Positions 32,894 to 40,893 of a DNA stretch of 64,000 nucleotides are shown in pieces (positions within the stretch are counted from its first letter, which is position 1; every line of letters starts with the position of its first letter). The stretch spans positions 1 to 64,000 of the forward strand of contig JBKPMR010000003.1 in NCBI GenBank assembly GCA_046732255.1, written 5' to 3'. The position numbers and the translations under genes are program-made. The stretch comes from DATBLE01 sp046732255 (GTDB lineage Bacteria > Actinomycetota > Thermoleophilia > Gaiellales > Gaiellaceae). The notes below the pieces were generated by a model. That model saw nothing but the letters and a program-made list of their open reading frames with translations. It was not told where the DNA came from and ran no database searches.

Positions 32894-33574
32894 ATGAACG
32901 GGAAATCCAAGAAGGTATTCGCGGCGGCCGGAGTGACCCTCGCCGTCGCAGCAGGGGCCGGCGGCGCGGTCGCCGCGGGCGGCAAGGGCGGGCCCGGGCG
33001 TGCCGGTGCCCCCGGGCCGGCCGTCATCGCGAAGTACCTGGGACTGACCCAGGCCCAGTTGCGCGAGCAGCTCAGGGCCGGGAAGACACTCGCGCAGATC
33101 GCGGTCGCGCAGGGTAAGTCCGTCTCCGGCCTCGAGGACGCGATCTACGCCGACGTCCAGGCGCATCTCGACCAGGCGGTCGCCAACGGCCGGCTGACGG
33201 CAGCGCGCGAGCAGGCGATCCTCGCCCGGCTGGAGGCGCGACTCGACGACCTCGTCAACCACTCGCTCCCCGCGTTCGGGCATCCCGCAGGCAGGCGCTT
33301 CGGCGCTGCCGTCGCCACCTACCTCGGCGTGACGCCGGTGCAGCTGCGCGCCGAGCTGCGTGCCGGCAAGTCGCTGGCGCAGATCGCGACAGAGCACGGC
33401 AAGACCGTGGCCGGGCTGAAGTCGGCGATTCTCGACGCGGTGAAGGCCCGGCTCGACAAGGCTGTCGTGAACGGCAGGATCACCGCTGCCCAGGAGCAGA
33501 CGATCCTCGACCGGCTCTCGGCCCACCTCGATCAGGTCGTCAACCGGACGCGCCCGGCCGCGAGAGCAGCCTGA
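32894..33574 (+). CDS. Secreted two-repeat hypothetical protein
   Basis: 226 residues with an N-terminal signal-like segment (KKVFAAAGVTLAVAAGAGGAVAA), then a Gly/Pro linker and two similar units of about 80 residues. Each opens with a Y-L-G-[LV]-T-x-x-Q-L-R-x-x-L-R-A-G-K-[ST]-L-A-Q-I-A run, followed by two helical stretches ([AL]-D-[KQ]-A-V-x-N-G-R and a C-terminal helix ending VVNR or LVNHS). No catalytic motif. A GAGGAAAGGA site precedes the ATG by 10 bases. Exported, helical, function unknown. Confidence 0.8.
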   Translation: MNGKSKKVFAAAGVTLAVAAGAGGAVAAGGKGGPGRAGAPGPAVIAKYLGLTQAQLREQLRAGKTLAQIAVAQGKSVSGLEDAIYADVQAHLDQAVANGRLTAAREQAILARLEARLDDLVNHSLPAFGHPAGRRFGAAVATYLGVTPVQLRAELRAGKSLAQIATEHGKTVAGLKSAILDAVKARLDKAVVNGRITAAQEQTILDRLSAHLDQVVNRTRPAARAA

Positions 33575-33576
33575 CG

Positions 33577-34137
33577 TCAGTACAGGATCGCGGCCAGCCG
33601 GCGCCGGTACGAGGCGCTGAGCGGGTGGTCCGGCCCGAGATCCTCGAAGACGGCGACCATGTAGCGGCGGATCTCGTCGCGGGCGGCCCTGTCTGCGGTC
33701 GCCGCCCGCTCGAGCAGGAGCGAGAGCGCATGCTCGTGGTCGCCGCCCTCGAGCGCGGCGACCACGTCGTCGTAGTCCCCACGCTCTCGTAGCTCTTCGA
33801 GGAGCCTGTCGCCCGCAGCGGGTCCCAGCAGGCCGTCCAGAAACGAGGCGACCACCTGCGGGGGCTGGGCGCCGGTCAGCTCGGCGACGATCTGCCCCTT
33901 CCGGAAGGCCTTGACCGCCGGGATGCTGCGGATTCCGTAGTGACCGGCGAGCGCCGGGTTCGCATCCACGTCGACCTTGACCAACTCCAACTGCGGGCGC
34001 TCGCCGACCTCGCGCTCGAGCACGGGCGCGAGCGCCTTGCACGGCCCGCACCACTCCGCCCAGAAGTCGACCACCACCGCCCGCTCGTGGGAGCGCTCGA
34101 CTACGTCGCGGTAGAACGTCTCGTCCGTTGCGTCCAT
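33577..34137 (-). CDS. Thioredoxin-domain protein with TPR-like tail (YbbN/CnoX-like)
   Basis: Thioredoxin domain with the redox motif WCGPC in VVVDFWAEWCGPCKALAPVL, cis-Pro in IRSIPAVKAFRKG, then about 75 helical residues (LLEELRERGDYDDVVAALEGGDHEHALSLLLE begins the TPR-like part). This architecture matches co-chaperone YbbN/CnoX. The ATG giving MDATDETFYRD is preferred; an ATG at 34158 would lie in the loop of a 35-base palindrome. Two bases separate its stop from the convergent secreted-protein stop. Confidence 0.85.
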   Translation of the reverse strand: MDATDETFYRDVVERSHERAVVVDFWAEWCGPCKALAPVLEREVGERPQLELVKVDVDANPALAGHYGIRSIPAVKAFRKGQIVAELTGAQPPQVVASFLDGLLGPAAGDRLLEELRERGDYDDVVAALEGGDHEHALSLLLERAATADRAARDEIRRYMVAVFEDLGPDHPLSASYRRRLAAILY

Positions 34138-34139
34138 CG

Positions 34140-34174
34140 CCGCTCTGAACAGTGCCATGCACTGTTCAGAGCGG
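34140..34174. repeat. Perfect 35-bp palindrome at the thioredoxin gene start
   Basis: 16-base perfect arms (CCGCTCTGAACAGTGC and its complement) around CAT. It abuts the preferred start codon and holds an alternative ATG in its loop, so the 5' leader of this gene would fold strongly. Confidence 0.85.
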
Positions 34175-34308
34175 CTCCGTCAGCCGGCTCGTGCCCCGAA
34201 CGGGGCGCGGCCGGCCGCCTACCCGCGCAGCGCCGGGCTCAGCCCGGCGCTGCGACCAAACAGTGCCATGCACTGTTCAGAGCGGCTCCGTCAGCCGGCT
34301 CGTGCCCC
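34148..34308. repeat. 50-bp direct repeat pair, period 111
   Basis: Copies at 34148-34197 and 34259-34308 are identical over 50 bases, each beginning AACAGTGCCATGCACTG and ending GCTCGTGCCCC. Between them lie further palindromes (CCCCGAACGGGG, GCGGCCGGCCGC and the one listed next). No open frame is supported; this 34159-34417 gap looks like an assembled nest of repeats. Confidence 0.85.
34226..34254. repeat. Perfect 29-bp palindrome in the repeat nest
   Basis: 14-base perfect arms (CGCAGCGCCGGGCT and its complement) around a single C, between the two copies of the 50-base direct repeat. Confidence 0.8.
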
Positions 34309-34347
34309 TAACGGTTAAGAGCGGGCGCGCAAAGTCCGCTCCGAGCA

Positions 34348-34383
34348 GGCTCTTTACCGTGCCTGGCACCGTCAGGAAGAGCC
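34348..34383. repeat. Composite palindrome with GTGCCTGGCAC core
   Basis: Inner 11-base palindrome GTGCCTGGCAC enclosed by arms GGCTCTT and AAGAGCC. It lies 35 bases past the scpB stop on the minus strand and could end that transcript. Shares its core with the elements in priA and at 32055. Confidence 0.65.
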
Positions 34384-34417
34384 CCGCCGAGGCCGCTTTC
34401 GGACACGGCACCGGAGG

Positions 34418-35014
34418 TCAGGCAGGCCTACGTTCGGCCAGCGCCTCGAGGCGGCCGCGGATCTCGTCCGCGGTTCCGCCGAGATCGTCGAGCCGCGGCA
34501 GCGCCGACACGCTCTCGAGGCCGAAGACGCGTTCGAACAGCGGCGTCGTCCGGTAGCGCACGGCGCCGCCTTCGTCGCGTCCTGACTCCGAGATCAGCCC
34601 GCGCTCGACCAGGCCGGCCACGACCGAGTCGGCCGCGACGCCGCGGACCCGGGCGACGTCCGGCCGGCTGCACGGCCCGAGGTACGCGATCACCGCGAGC
34701 GTCTCCAGCGCCGCCTGGGAGAGGCCGCGCTCGACCGGACGCTCGAACATCCGCGCGCACGCCGCTGCCGCGGCACGCGACGCGCGGAAGGCGTACCCGC
34801 CGGCGACGTGCTCGAGGACGATGCCGCTGCGGCCTTCCGCGAACCGCTCGCCGAGGATCTCCAGGGCCTCTTCGACCCGCGCGAGCTCGTCGTCGGCGGC
34901 GACCGCGAGGTCCTCCGCCGACAGCGGCTGGGAAGCCACCACGAGCAGCGCCTCGAGCGTACGGGCCAGCTCTTCGACCGGCGAGCTGGTGATTAGGCGG
35001 AGCGGACGTTCCAC
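34418..35014 (-). CDS. scpB: Segregation and condensation protein ScpB
   Basis: Winged-helix partner of ScpA and SMC in chromosome condensation. Signatures: ALLVVASQPLSAEDLA, LSQAALETLAVIAYLGPCSRPDVARVRGV and VRYRTTPLFERVFGLESVSALP. 198 residues. The GTG start is fixed by an AGGAAGGAGAG site and overlaps the scpA end by 22 bases. Confidence 0.93.
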   Translation of the reverse strand: MERPLRLITSSPVEELARTLEALLVVASQPLSAEDLAVAADDELARVEEALEILGERFAEGRSGIVLEHVAGGYAFRASRAAAAACARMFERPVERGLSQAALETLAVIAYLGPCSRPDVARVRGVAADSVVAGLVERGLISESGRDEGGAVRYRTTPLFERVFGLESVSALPRLDDLGGTADEIRGRLEALAERRPA

Positions 35015-35805
35015 GAGCTCTCTCCTTCCTCGGCGATCGCCGGAGTTCCTGCTCCAGAAACGGAGCCGGAGCCAGACCAAGGTCTGGCACCGGCGCTCTG
35101 ATGAACTCGGATGGGTGCAAACGGCGCGGCCTGCTCGAGGCGGATCTCGCCTGCTTTACGCAGCTCCAGCAGCGCCAGGAAAGCGACCGCCTGCTCGATC
35201 CGGTCGAGGCCGGCCGCCTCCTGCTCGAAGTCGAAGTGCCGGCGGCGGCGAAGCAGCGCGCGGAATCGCTCGAGGAACTGGACGACGGGCGGAAACCGCA
35301 ATCCCATGTGGGACAGCGAGACCGCCGGCGGCTCGACGGCGAGCGCGCGCAGCGCGGTCGCGAGGGCCTCGGGCTGTTGGGGTGCGATACGCGTCCCGGC
35401 CGGCGGCGCCAGCGGTGCCGGCCCGAGCCGGAAGTACCGGTCGTCCTCCTGCTCCAGGCGCTCGCGCAGCCAGCCCGCCGCCTCCTTGATCCGCCGGAAC
35501 TCCTCGAGCCGTCGCGCCAGCTCCTCGGCCGCCTCCTCGGGGTCGAGGTCGGCGAGGTCGACCTGCTCGTCCGGAAAGAGCTCGCGGGCCTTCAGCTCCA
35601 GCAGGGCGCCGACCAGCACCAGGAACTCGCCGCAGGCGTCGAGGTCCAGGCGCTCGGTCTCGGCGAGGCGCTCGACGAACGTGACGACGACGTCGGCGAC
35701 GTCGACGTCGCGCGGCTCGAGCTCGTCGCGCAGGACGAGCGTGAGCAACAGGTCGAATGGACCCTCGAAGGCGTCGAGGTCGAGCTCGAGCTCCCGGACG
35801 TGCAC
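34993..35805 (-). CDS. scpA: Segregation and condensation protein ScpA with extended tail
   Basis: Kleisin subunit bridging SMC heads. N-terminus LDAFEGPFDLLLTLV, the helical run VLVGALLELKARELFPDE, and the C-terminal winged helix ending IEQAVAFLALLELRKAGEI with EQAAPFAPIRV. Family members normally end about there; here some 35 residues more follow (PWSGSGSVSGAGTPAIAEEG and so on), partly written by a palindrome. It overlaps scpB. Confidence 0.92.
   Translation of the reverse strand: MHVRELELDLDAFEGPFDLLLTLVLRDELEPRDVDVADVVVTFVERLAETERLDLDACGEFLVLVGALLELKARELFPDEQVDLADLDPEEAAEELARRLEEFRRIKEAAGWLRERLEQEDDRYFRLGPAPLAPPAGTRIAPQQPEALATALRALAVEPPAVSLSHMGLRFPPVVQFLERFRALLRRRRHFDFEQEAAGLDRIEQAVAFLALLELRKAGEIRLEQAAPFAPIRVHQSAGARPWSGSGSVSGAGTPAIAEEGESSWNVRSA
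35071..35088. repeat. Palindromic element in the ScpA tail
   Basis: Perfect 8-base arms GCCAGACC and GGTCTGGC around AA, extended outward by GGAGCCGG/CCGGCGCTC-like pairing. It is read in frame as A-R-P-W-S-G in the extra C-terminal tail of ScpA. Confidence 0.7.
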
Positions 35806-35815
35806 CGCCCGGAGG

Positions 35816-36703
35816 CTATCGGCGTGGGCGGACGCGCCCCTTCGGGACCGCCATCGCCGGGCCCTTCGGGATCTCCCGCGGCTTGCTCCGGCGGACAGTC
35901 GGACGGTCGCCGCCCTGGTGGAAGAACTGCCACCACACGAAGAAGGCGACCGAGCACACGCACACGACCGCGGACACCCAGAAGTTGAGCCGCTCCCCCA
36001 GGAAGTGATGGGACGGGTCGACCCGCAGGAGCTCCTCGAACGTGCGCCCGAAGGTGTAGAAGGCGACGTAGAGCGCGAACAGGCCCGGCGGTTTGATCCG
36101 GAACCGCCAGCCGATCAACAGCAGCACGCCCGCCATGCCGAGGTCGTAGATGAACTCGTACAGGAAGGTCGGGTGGAAGGTGTCCGAGAGGAGGTACTGC
36201 GGCGGCCGGTGCCGTTCGTCGATCTCCAGGCCCCAGGGCAGATTCGTCGGCTTGCCGAACAGCTCCTGGTTGAACCAGTTGCCCCAGCGGCCGATGCCCT
36301 GCGCGATCAGCAGCCCAGGCGCGACCGCGTCGGCGAACAGGCTGACGCTCTCACCGGAGCGGTGGATGACGACCGCACCTGCGATGCAGCCGAAGAGGAT
36401 CCCGCCCCAGACACCGAGACCGCCCTGCCAGACCGCGAATGCGCCCCACCAGTGGTCAGGCACCTCGTTCCAGCTCGTGATGTCGTGGTAGACGCGCGCG
36501 CCGACGATCCCGAAGGCCACGCCCCAGACGGCGACGCGCAACACGAGATCCCAGTCGCCGCCGAGCCGCGTCCACCGCACACCGGTGAGCCAGACGCATG
36601 CCGCGATCGCGACGAGCAGCATGAGCCCGTACATGTGAATGTGCAGCGGGCCCAGGTCGATGACGCCGCTGTTCGGCGAGGGGATCGAGGCGAGCAGAGG
36701 CAC
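35816..36703 (-). CDS. lgt: Prolipoprotein diacylglyceryl transferase
   Basis: Inner-membrane enzyme that attaches diacylglycerol to lipoprotein cysteines. Seven or so hydrophobic segments; the signature GRWGNWFNQELFG is intact, with YGLMLLVAIA and HPTFLYEFIYDLG. 295 residues with a basic C-terminal tail (KGRVRPRR). Downstream scpA begins 10 bases later. Confidence 0.95.
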   Translation of the reverse strand: MPLLASIPSPNSGVIDLGPLHIHMYGLMLLVAIAACVWLTGVRWTRLGGDWDLVLRVAVWGVAFGIVGARVYHDITSWNEVPDHWWGAFAVWQGGLGVWGGILFGCIAGAVVIHRSGESVSLFADAVAPGLLIAQGIGRWGNWFNQELFGKPTNLPWGLEIDERHRPPQYLLSDTFHPTFLYEFIYDLGMAGVLLLIGWRFRIKPPGLFALYVAFYTFGRTFEELLRVDPSHHFLGERLNFWVSAVVCVCSVAFFVWWQFFHQGGDRPTVRRSKPREIPKGPAMAVPKGRVRPRR

Positions 36704-36745
36704 CCGCAGGATTCTGCCCGCGCCTACCGGACGGCGCGGCGAGAA

Positions 36746-36949
36746 CTAGAGAAGGATTCTGAGGGCCGTCTCGACAGGACAGCCGCGCTCGAGCAGATCG
36801 ACGGCGAGGTGGAGGTCGACGTCGTTCCGGGCGGCGAGCTCGGCCGCGTGGGACGGCTCGTACCCGGCCCGCTCGAGCTCCTCGGCGCGCCAGCGCTCGA
36901 TCCGCTCCGCCTCGGTCTCGACCTGGATCTCGAGCTCAGCAGCTGACAT
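36746..36949 (-). CDS. Small hypothetical acidic helical protein
   Basis: 67 residues beginning MSAAELEIQVETEAERIERW, with no membrane segment or signal peptide. Strongly helical; the C-terminal half (ELAARNDVDLHLAVDLLERG) looks like a UBA-type three-helix pattern, but this is only an impression. An AGGAAA site precedes the ATG. It sits 42 bases ahead of lgt and may be co-transcribed. Confidence 0.7.
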   Translation of the reverse strand: MSAAELEIQVETEAERIERWRAEELERAGYEPSHAAELAARNDVDLHLAVDLLERGCPVETALRILL

Positions 36950-37054
36950 CGGTTTCCTCGCTCGTCATGTACCCGGTAGTTCGGCTGCAAATCGCATTTG
37001 GATTAGGGCCAGGTGTCCTATTCGGTGGCTATCGAGTACCCATCCTCGAAAGCA

Positions 37055-37738
37055 TCAACGGAACGACCGCGCGATGCGGAGTGCCTGCCCGAGCGTGAGG
37101 TCGCCTTCGAGGCGAAGCGTGAGCGGGCCGTGCTGCCAGAGCAGAACGTCGCGACCGAGCCGCACGAGCTCCTGTCGAACGACGCCGCCGGCGGCGAGGT
37201 ACAGGAAATGCCTGCCGCCGGTGATGAAGTATCCGGGCTCGCCGTTCACGTACACCGGGGTGATCATGGTCTGCGGCTCGACGACCTTCTTGACCAGGTC
37301 GACCCGCTCGCGGCCCCGGAACTGCGAGACGAGCAGCCGCGTGCGGCCGTACCGGTACCAGAGGAGCGAGCCGTCCCACGTCACCTCGTCGGGCGCGCCG
37401 AGCAGGTCCGAGGTCAGCGGCCGGAAGCCGGCGGTTCTCTCCGCGTCGGCAGGCTGGATTGCGATCCCGAGGTCGAGCGGCGCAGTCTTCACGCTCGGCA
37501 GTCGGTCGACGTACTCGATCCGGACCCCGCGCAGGTGGAACACTCGCAGGATCGCCGAGCGGGCGGGGGGCACGGCAAACGCGACCGCCACCGCGACGAG
37601 CGCCGCCGCCAGCACGAGAACGAGCGCACGCCGGCGGGACGGCCGCCCGCGCAGCCGCGCGCGCACGGCCGAAGCGAGGTCACGCTCCTCGGGCAGCTCG
37701 ACCCACGCCGCCAGCGCCCTCAGCTCCTGCTCGGTCAC
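37055..37738 (-). CDS. Membrane protein, probable anti-sigma partner
   Basis: 227 residues: a short cytoplasmic N-terminus (TEQELRALAAWVELPEERDL), one membrane segment at about 38-57 (ALVLVLAAALVAVAVAFAV), and an external domain with YVNGEPGYFITGGRHFLYLA. The GTG start overlaps the ECF sigma stop by four bases, the classic sigma/anti-sigma layout. No HxxxCxxC zinc motif is present, so it is not a ZAS-type anti-sigma. The role is inferred from context. Confidence 0.78.
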   Translation of the reverse strand: MTEQELRALAAWVELPEERDLASAVRARLRGRPSRRRALVLVLAAALVAVAVAFAVPPARSAILRVFHLRGVRIEYVDRLPSVKTAPLDLGIAIQPADAERTAGFRPLTSDLLGAPDEVTWDGSLLWYRYGRTRLLVSQFRGRERVDLVKKVVEPQTMITPVYVNGEPGYFITGGRHFLYLAAGGVVRQELVRLGRDVLLWQHGPLTLRLEGDLTLGQALRIARSFR

Positions 37739-38343
37739 TGCTCCACCTCCCCCAGGCTTCCCGGCCGCGCGTCGCCGGCTTCGCCGGCGACGTTTGCAGC
37801 CTCGAGCTCGGCGCGCAGCCGCTCGAGCGCCCGCGAGAGGCGCGACTTCACCGTGCCGCGGCGAACGCCGAGCGCCGCGGCAGTCTCGGCCTCGGAGAGG
37901 TCGAGGAAGTAGCGGCAGGCGATCGCCTCCCGGTCCGACTCCGACAGACGCTCGAGCGCGGCCGTCAGCTGGTCCCGGCGCTCGGCATCGAGCAGAGCCG
38001 CCTCCGGGGAGGGGGCCGCCTCCCCGGAAGGCACCTGTGCCGCCCGCAGCGCGAGCGCCGTCCGCCGTCCGGAGGACCGGCGCCGGTTCCGCGCCTCGTT
38101 CGCGACGATCCGTAGCAACCACGGCTTGAACGGCGCGCCGGCCCGGAACCGCCACAGCGCGCGGTAGGCCTTCACGAAACCGTCCTGCGCGGCCTCCTCG
38201 GCGTCGGCGGCGCTGCCGGCGAGGACGTAGGCGGTACGGAAGGCGATCCCCTGGTATGCGCGCACGAGCTCCTCGTAGGCGTCGGCGTCGCCGCGTTGCG
38301 CGCGGGCGACGAGCTCTCGTTCGTCGAGTGGCCGGCCCACCAC
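37735..38343 (-). CDS. ECF-type RNA polymerase sigma factor
   Basis: About 202 residues. Region 2: DADAYEELVRAYQGIAFRTAYVL, AEEAAQDGFVKAYRALWRFR, FKPWLLRIVANEARNRRR. Region 4: LERLSESDREAIACRYF and LSEAETAAALGVRRGTVKSRL. The GTG at 38343 (or the next GTG) is used because the region-2 domain starts just after it. A short palindrome writes the tail NVAGEAGDA. It is divergent from a VOC gene across a 36-base gap and coupled to a membrane partner. Confidence 0.9.
   Translation of the reverse strand: MVGRPLDERELVARAQRGDADAYEELVRAYQGIAFRTAYVLAGSAADAEEAAQDGFVKAYRALWRFRAGAPFKPWLLRIVANEARNRRRSSGRRTALALRAAQVPSGEAAPSPEAALLDAERRDQLTAALERLSESDREAIACRYFLDLSEAETAAALGVRRGTVKSRLSRALERLRAELEAANVAGEAGDARPGSLGEVEQ
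37771..37791. repeat. Palindromic element in the sigma-factor tail
   Basis: Perfect 9-base arms GTCGCCGGC and GCCGGCGAC around TTC. Its CCGGCTTCGCCGG core matches the hairpins in the 53-bp tandem repeat at 8432-8537. Confidence 0.65.
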
Positions 38344-38379
38344 CGCGGCATATACACCCCCAGGGCTACGCTGGTTCCA

Positions 38380-38811
38380 ATGACACGCGCCGTCGGCATC
38401 AACCATGTCGCAATCGAGGTCGGCGATCTGGACGAGGCGCTGGCCTTCTACGGCAGGATCTTCGAACTGTCCCTCCGCGGTCGCCACGGTCGCTCGATGG
38501 CGTTCGTCGACCTCGGCGACCAGTTCATCGCGCTCTCCGCAGGCCGGACGCAGCCCCCCGACGGACCGCGGCACATCGGACTCGTCGTCGACGACCGCGA
38601 GGCGGCGCTCACCGCCGCCCGCGACGCCGGTGCACAGATGCTCGGCGACAACGACTTCCTCGATCCCTGGGGCAACCACTTCCAGGTCGTCGACTACCGC
38701 GACGTCCAGTTCACGAAGACCGACCGGATCCTGGCGGGGATGGGGCTGAGCGGGCTGGAGAAGCGCGAGCGAGCGCTCGAGGAGCTGCGCGCCAAGAGCC
38801 TGGCCGACTAG
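38380..38811 (+). CDS. VOC/glyoxalase family protein
   Basis: 143-residue vicinal-oxygen-chelate protein: INHVAIEVGDLDEALAFYGRIF at the N-terminus, HIGLVVDDREAALTAARDAGA and DPWGNHFQVVDY in the second half. Metal-ligand positions (His9 in NHVAIEV, His in RHIGLV) are present. Substrate unknown. Divergent from the sigma gene. Confidence 0.88.
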   Translation: MTRAVGINHVAIEVGDLDEALAFYGRIFELSLRGRHGRSMAFVDLGDQFIALSAGRTQPPDGPRHIGLVVDDREAALTAARDAGAQMLGDNDFLDPWGNHFQVVDYRDVQFTKTDRILAGMGLSGLEKRERALEELRAKSLAD

Positions 38812-38861
38812 GCACGCGCGGCGATGGACGCCGCGCCGTTTTCGATCACACTGAGACTCGG

Positions 38862-39866
38862 ATGCCCGTCGCCGGCCCGTCTCCGCTCGTCAGCGTCGTC
38901 GCCACGTGCTTCAACCACGAGCGGTACGTGATCGAGTGCCTGGAGAGCGTCCGGGCGCAGACCTACCCCAACGTGCAGCTGATCGTCGCCGACGACGCCT
39001 CCGCCGACCGCTCCGTCGACCTGATCCGCGACTGGCTGGCTCGAACGGAGACCGACTGCACGCTCGTCCTCCATGAGCGGAATCAGGGGATCTGCCGCAC
39101 GCGGAACGATGCCCTCGCCCACGCGCGCGGTGCATACGTCTCGTCGCTCTCCACGGACGATGTCTGGCTCCCCAACAAGCTCGCGGACCAGGTCGCCGAG
39201 CTGGAGGCGCTCCCGAGCTCGGTCGGGGTCGTCTACTGCGACGCGGCGCGGATGGACGAGGACGGGAAGCCGCTGCCCCGAACGTTCATCGAGCACGTCG
39301 GAACCGTCGGTGATCCGCCTGAAGGCGACCTCTACGAGACCCTGCTCGCGCGGAATTTCCTCCCGGCCGGCTCGACGCTCGTGCGGCGGGAGTGCTACGA
39401 GGCCGTCGGGCCTTTCGACGAGTCGCTCGCGTACGAGGACTGGGACATGTGGCTTCGCATCGCGCGCAGCTACCGCTTCGCCTTCAGTCCCCGAATCGGC
39501 GTCCGCTACCGCGTGCATCCGTCGTCGCTCAGCCACGTCCTGTCAGACGAGAGCTGGTCGGCGGCCGAGGTCGGCATCTTCCTCAAGCACATCGGCTACA
39601 GCCGCGCCTGGGACGTGGTGCTCTGGGATCGAGTCGCCCGGGCCGCCTACCGGCTCGATCGGCCCGAGCAGCTCGACTACGCCCGCGCGAATCTCAGGGC
39701 CGGCAAGAGCCTGCGGGCACTCGTCCTGTACGGGCTTTGTCGGGCACGCGTTCCCTACAAGAGGGTCAGGCCCTTGAAGCACGCCCTCGACAGCATCTGG
39801 CCGAGCCTGCGGGCGACGCGCTACCCGCCGGACGTCAGCCGCTCGCTGACGCCGACCTCGTTGTAG
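38862..39866 (+). CDS. Family 2 glycosyltransferase
   Basis: GT-A fold transferase: LVSVVATCFNHERYVIECLE, then VQLIVADDASADRSVDLI, the nucleotide-sugar/metal region SSLSTDDVWLPNKLADQV (a TDD in place of the usual DxD), and LAYEDWDMWLRIARSYRF. 334 residues, no membrane segment. Acceptor and sugar unknown; likely surface polysaccharide. It ends inside the convergent acyltransferase gene by 46 bases. Confidence 0.9.
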   Translation: MPVAGPSPLVSVVATCFNHERYVIECLESVRAQTYPNVQLIVADDASADRSVDLIRDWLARTETDCTLVLHERNQGICRTRNDALAHARGAYVSSLSTDDVWLPNKLADQVAELEALPSSVGVVYCDAARMDEDGKPLPRTFIEHVGTVGDPPEGDLYETLLARNFLPAGSTLVRRECYEAVGPFDESLAYEDWDMWLRIARSYRFAFSPRIGVRYRVHPSSLSHVLSDESWSAAEVGIFLKHIGYSRAWDVVLWDRVARAAYRLDRPEQLDYARANLRAGKSLRALVLYGLCRARVPYKRVRPLKHALDSIWPSLRATRYPPDVSRSLTPTSL

Positions 39867-40492
39867 CCGGCCACCTCGGCGATCACCTTTGCAGGATTCC
39901 CGGCGACGAGGGTGTGCTCGGGCACGTCTCGCCTGACCAGCGAGCCCGACCCGACCACGGCGTTCGCACCGATCGAGATCTTGTGGTTGACGACCGCGCC
40001 TGCCCCGACGAATGCGCCGGTCCCGATCGAGACGTTCCCGCAGAGGGTGACGCCCGGCCCCAGCGTCACGTAGTCCGCGAGCTCGTCGTGGTGACCGACG
40101 ATCGCGCCCTTGTTCAGGCAGGCGAGGCGACCCAAGCCTGCCCGCGCTCCGACCAGCGCGCCGGCGCAGATGATCGTGCCCTCCCCGAGAGACGCGGTCG
40201 AGGCCACGCTGGCCGTGGGGTCGACGGCAGTCGCAAAGGCCTGGAAGCCCTGCCGGATCGCCTCGTGCTCAACCTGCCACCGGAACCCCGGAGTGACCAT
40301 CGGCAGCACCGCCGGGAGCGACAGCCAGTCGGCGGGGATCCTGTCCCCGGACACGATCGGCTCTAGGTCGATCGGCCGGTAGTCGGTCTCGATGTTGGCG
40401 ACGCCGCCGTGCACGTTCCAGCCGAGCCGCCGGACGATCTCGAGCAGCTCCTCGACGAAGGGCGAGCCGACCCCGTAGGCGACGCACTCCAC
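39821..40492 (-). CDS. Hexapeptide-repeat sugar O-acyltransferase (NeuD/PglD-like)
   Basis: An N-terminal Rossmann-like part of about 75 residues is followed by a left-handed beta-helix of hexapeptide repeats (GTIICAGALVGARAGLGRLACLNKG region, GNVSIGTGAFVGAGAVVN, IGANAVVGSGSLVRRDVP). His in IVGHHDELADY is the likely catalytic base. 223 residues. Probably acylates a sugar, consistent with the neighbouring glycosyltransferase. Confidence 0.85.
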   Translation of the reverse strand: MECVAYGVGSPFVEELLEIVRRLGWNVHGGVANIETDYRPIDLEPIVSGDRIPADWLSLPAVLPMVTPGFRWQVEHEAIRQGFQAFATAVDPTASVASTASLGEGTIICAGALVGARAGLGRLACLNKGAIVGHHDELADYVTLGPGVTLCGNVSIGTGAFVGAGAVVNHKISIGANAVVGSGSLVRRDVPEHTLVAGNPAKVIAEVAGYNEVGVSERLTSGG

Positions 40493-40510
40493 AGCTTGAT
40501 GCTACGGCCG

Positions 40511-40542
40511 CGCCCGGCCGGCCCATGTGGGCCGGCCGGGCG
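40511..40542 (-). terminator. Strong hairpin downstream of the cupredoxin gene
   Basis: Perfect 15-base stem (CGCCCGGCCGGCCCA and its complement) with a 2-base centre, 7 bases past the cupredoxin stop. No T-run, but very stable; likely the end of the quinoprotein-cupredoxin transcript. Confidence 0.65.
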
Positions 40543-40549
40543 AGCCGAT

Positions 40550-40888
40550 CTATGCGACTCGGAGGACGCCCTTCATGATCGTCGCGTGCGGGTCGCACAC
40601 GAAGCGGTATGTCCCTCGCTTGAGCGTGACCGTCCAGACGTAGGTCTTGACCGCGGCGACGCTCGTCAGCTTGTTCACGCCGGGCCCGATCAGGTGGAAG
40701 TTGTGGATCGCCGACCGGTCGCGAACCGTGATCACGTAGCGGCCCGGCTTCACCGTCTTCGCGCTCATCGTGATCGTGAAGCCGGGTCCGTCCGTCGCCG
40801 TGAGGCGCTTGACCGCCGCGGACGAGGTGCCGCCGAAGGCGAGCACGCCGAGGGTCGCGGCGGCAACGATCGTTGCAAGGAGACGCAT
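40550..40888 (-). CDS. Exported cupredoxin (blue-copper-like)
   Basis: 112 residues with a signal peptide (LLATIVAAATLGVLAFGGTSSA) and a single cupredoxin domain. Type 1 copper ligands are visible as His in HNFHL and Cys, His and Met in CDPHATIMKG. A GGAGTGAG site precedes the ATG. It lies 5 bases after the quinoprotein gene, so it is a likely electron acceptor for that enzyme outside the membrane. Confidence 0.85.
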   Translation of the reverse strand: MRLLATIVAAATLGVLAFGGTSSAAVKRLTATDGPGFTITMSAKTVKPGRYVITVRDRSAIHNFHLIGPGVNKLTSVAAVKTYVWTVTLKRGTYRFVCDPHATIMKGVLRVA

Positions 40889-40893
40889 GGTTC

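Noticed and set aside
34148..34308. Insertion sequence or transposon ends
   Set aside because: No transposase frame between the copies, and the copies are direct repeats made of palindromes; better described as a repeat nest.
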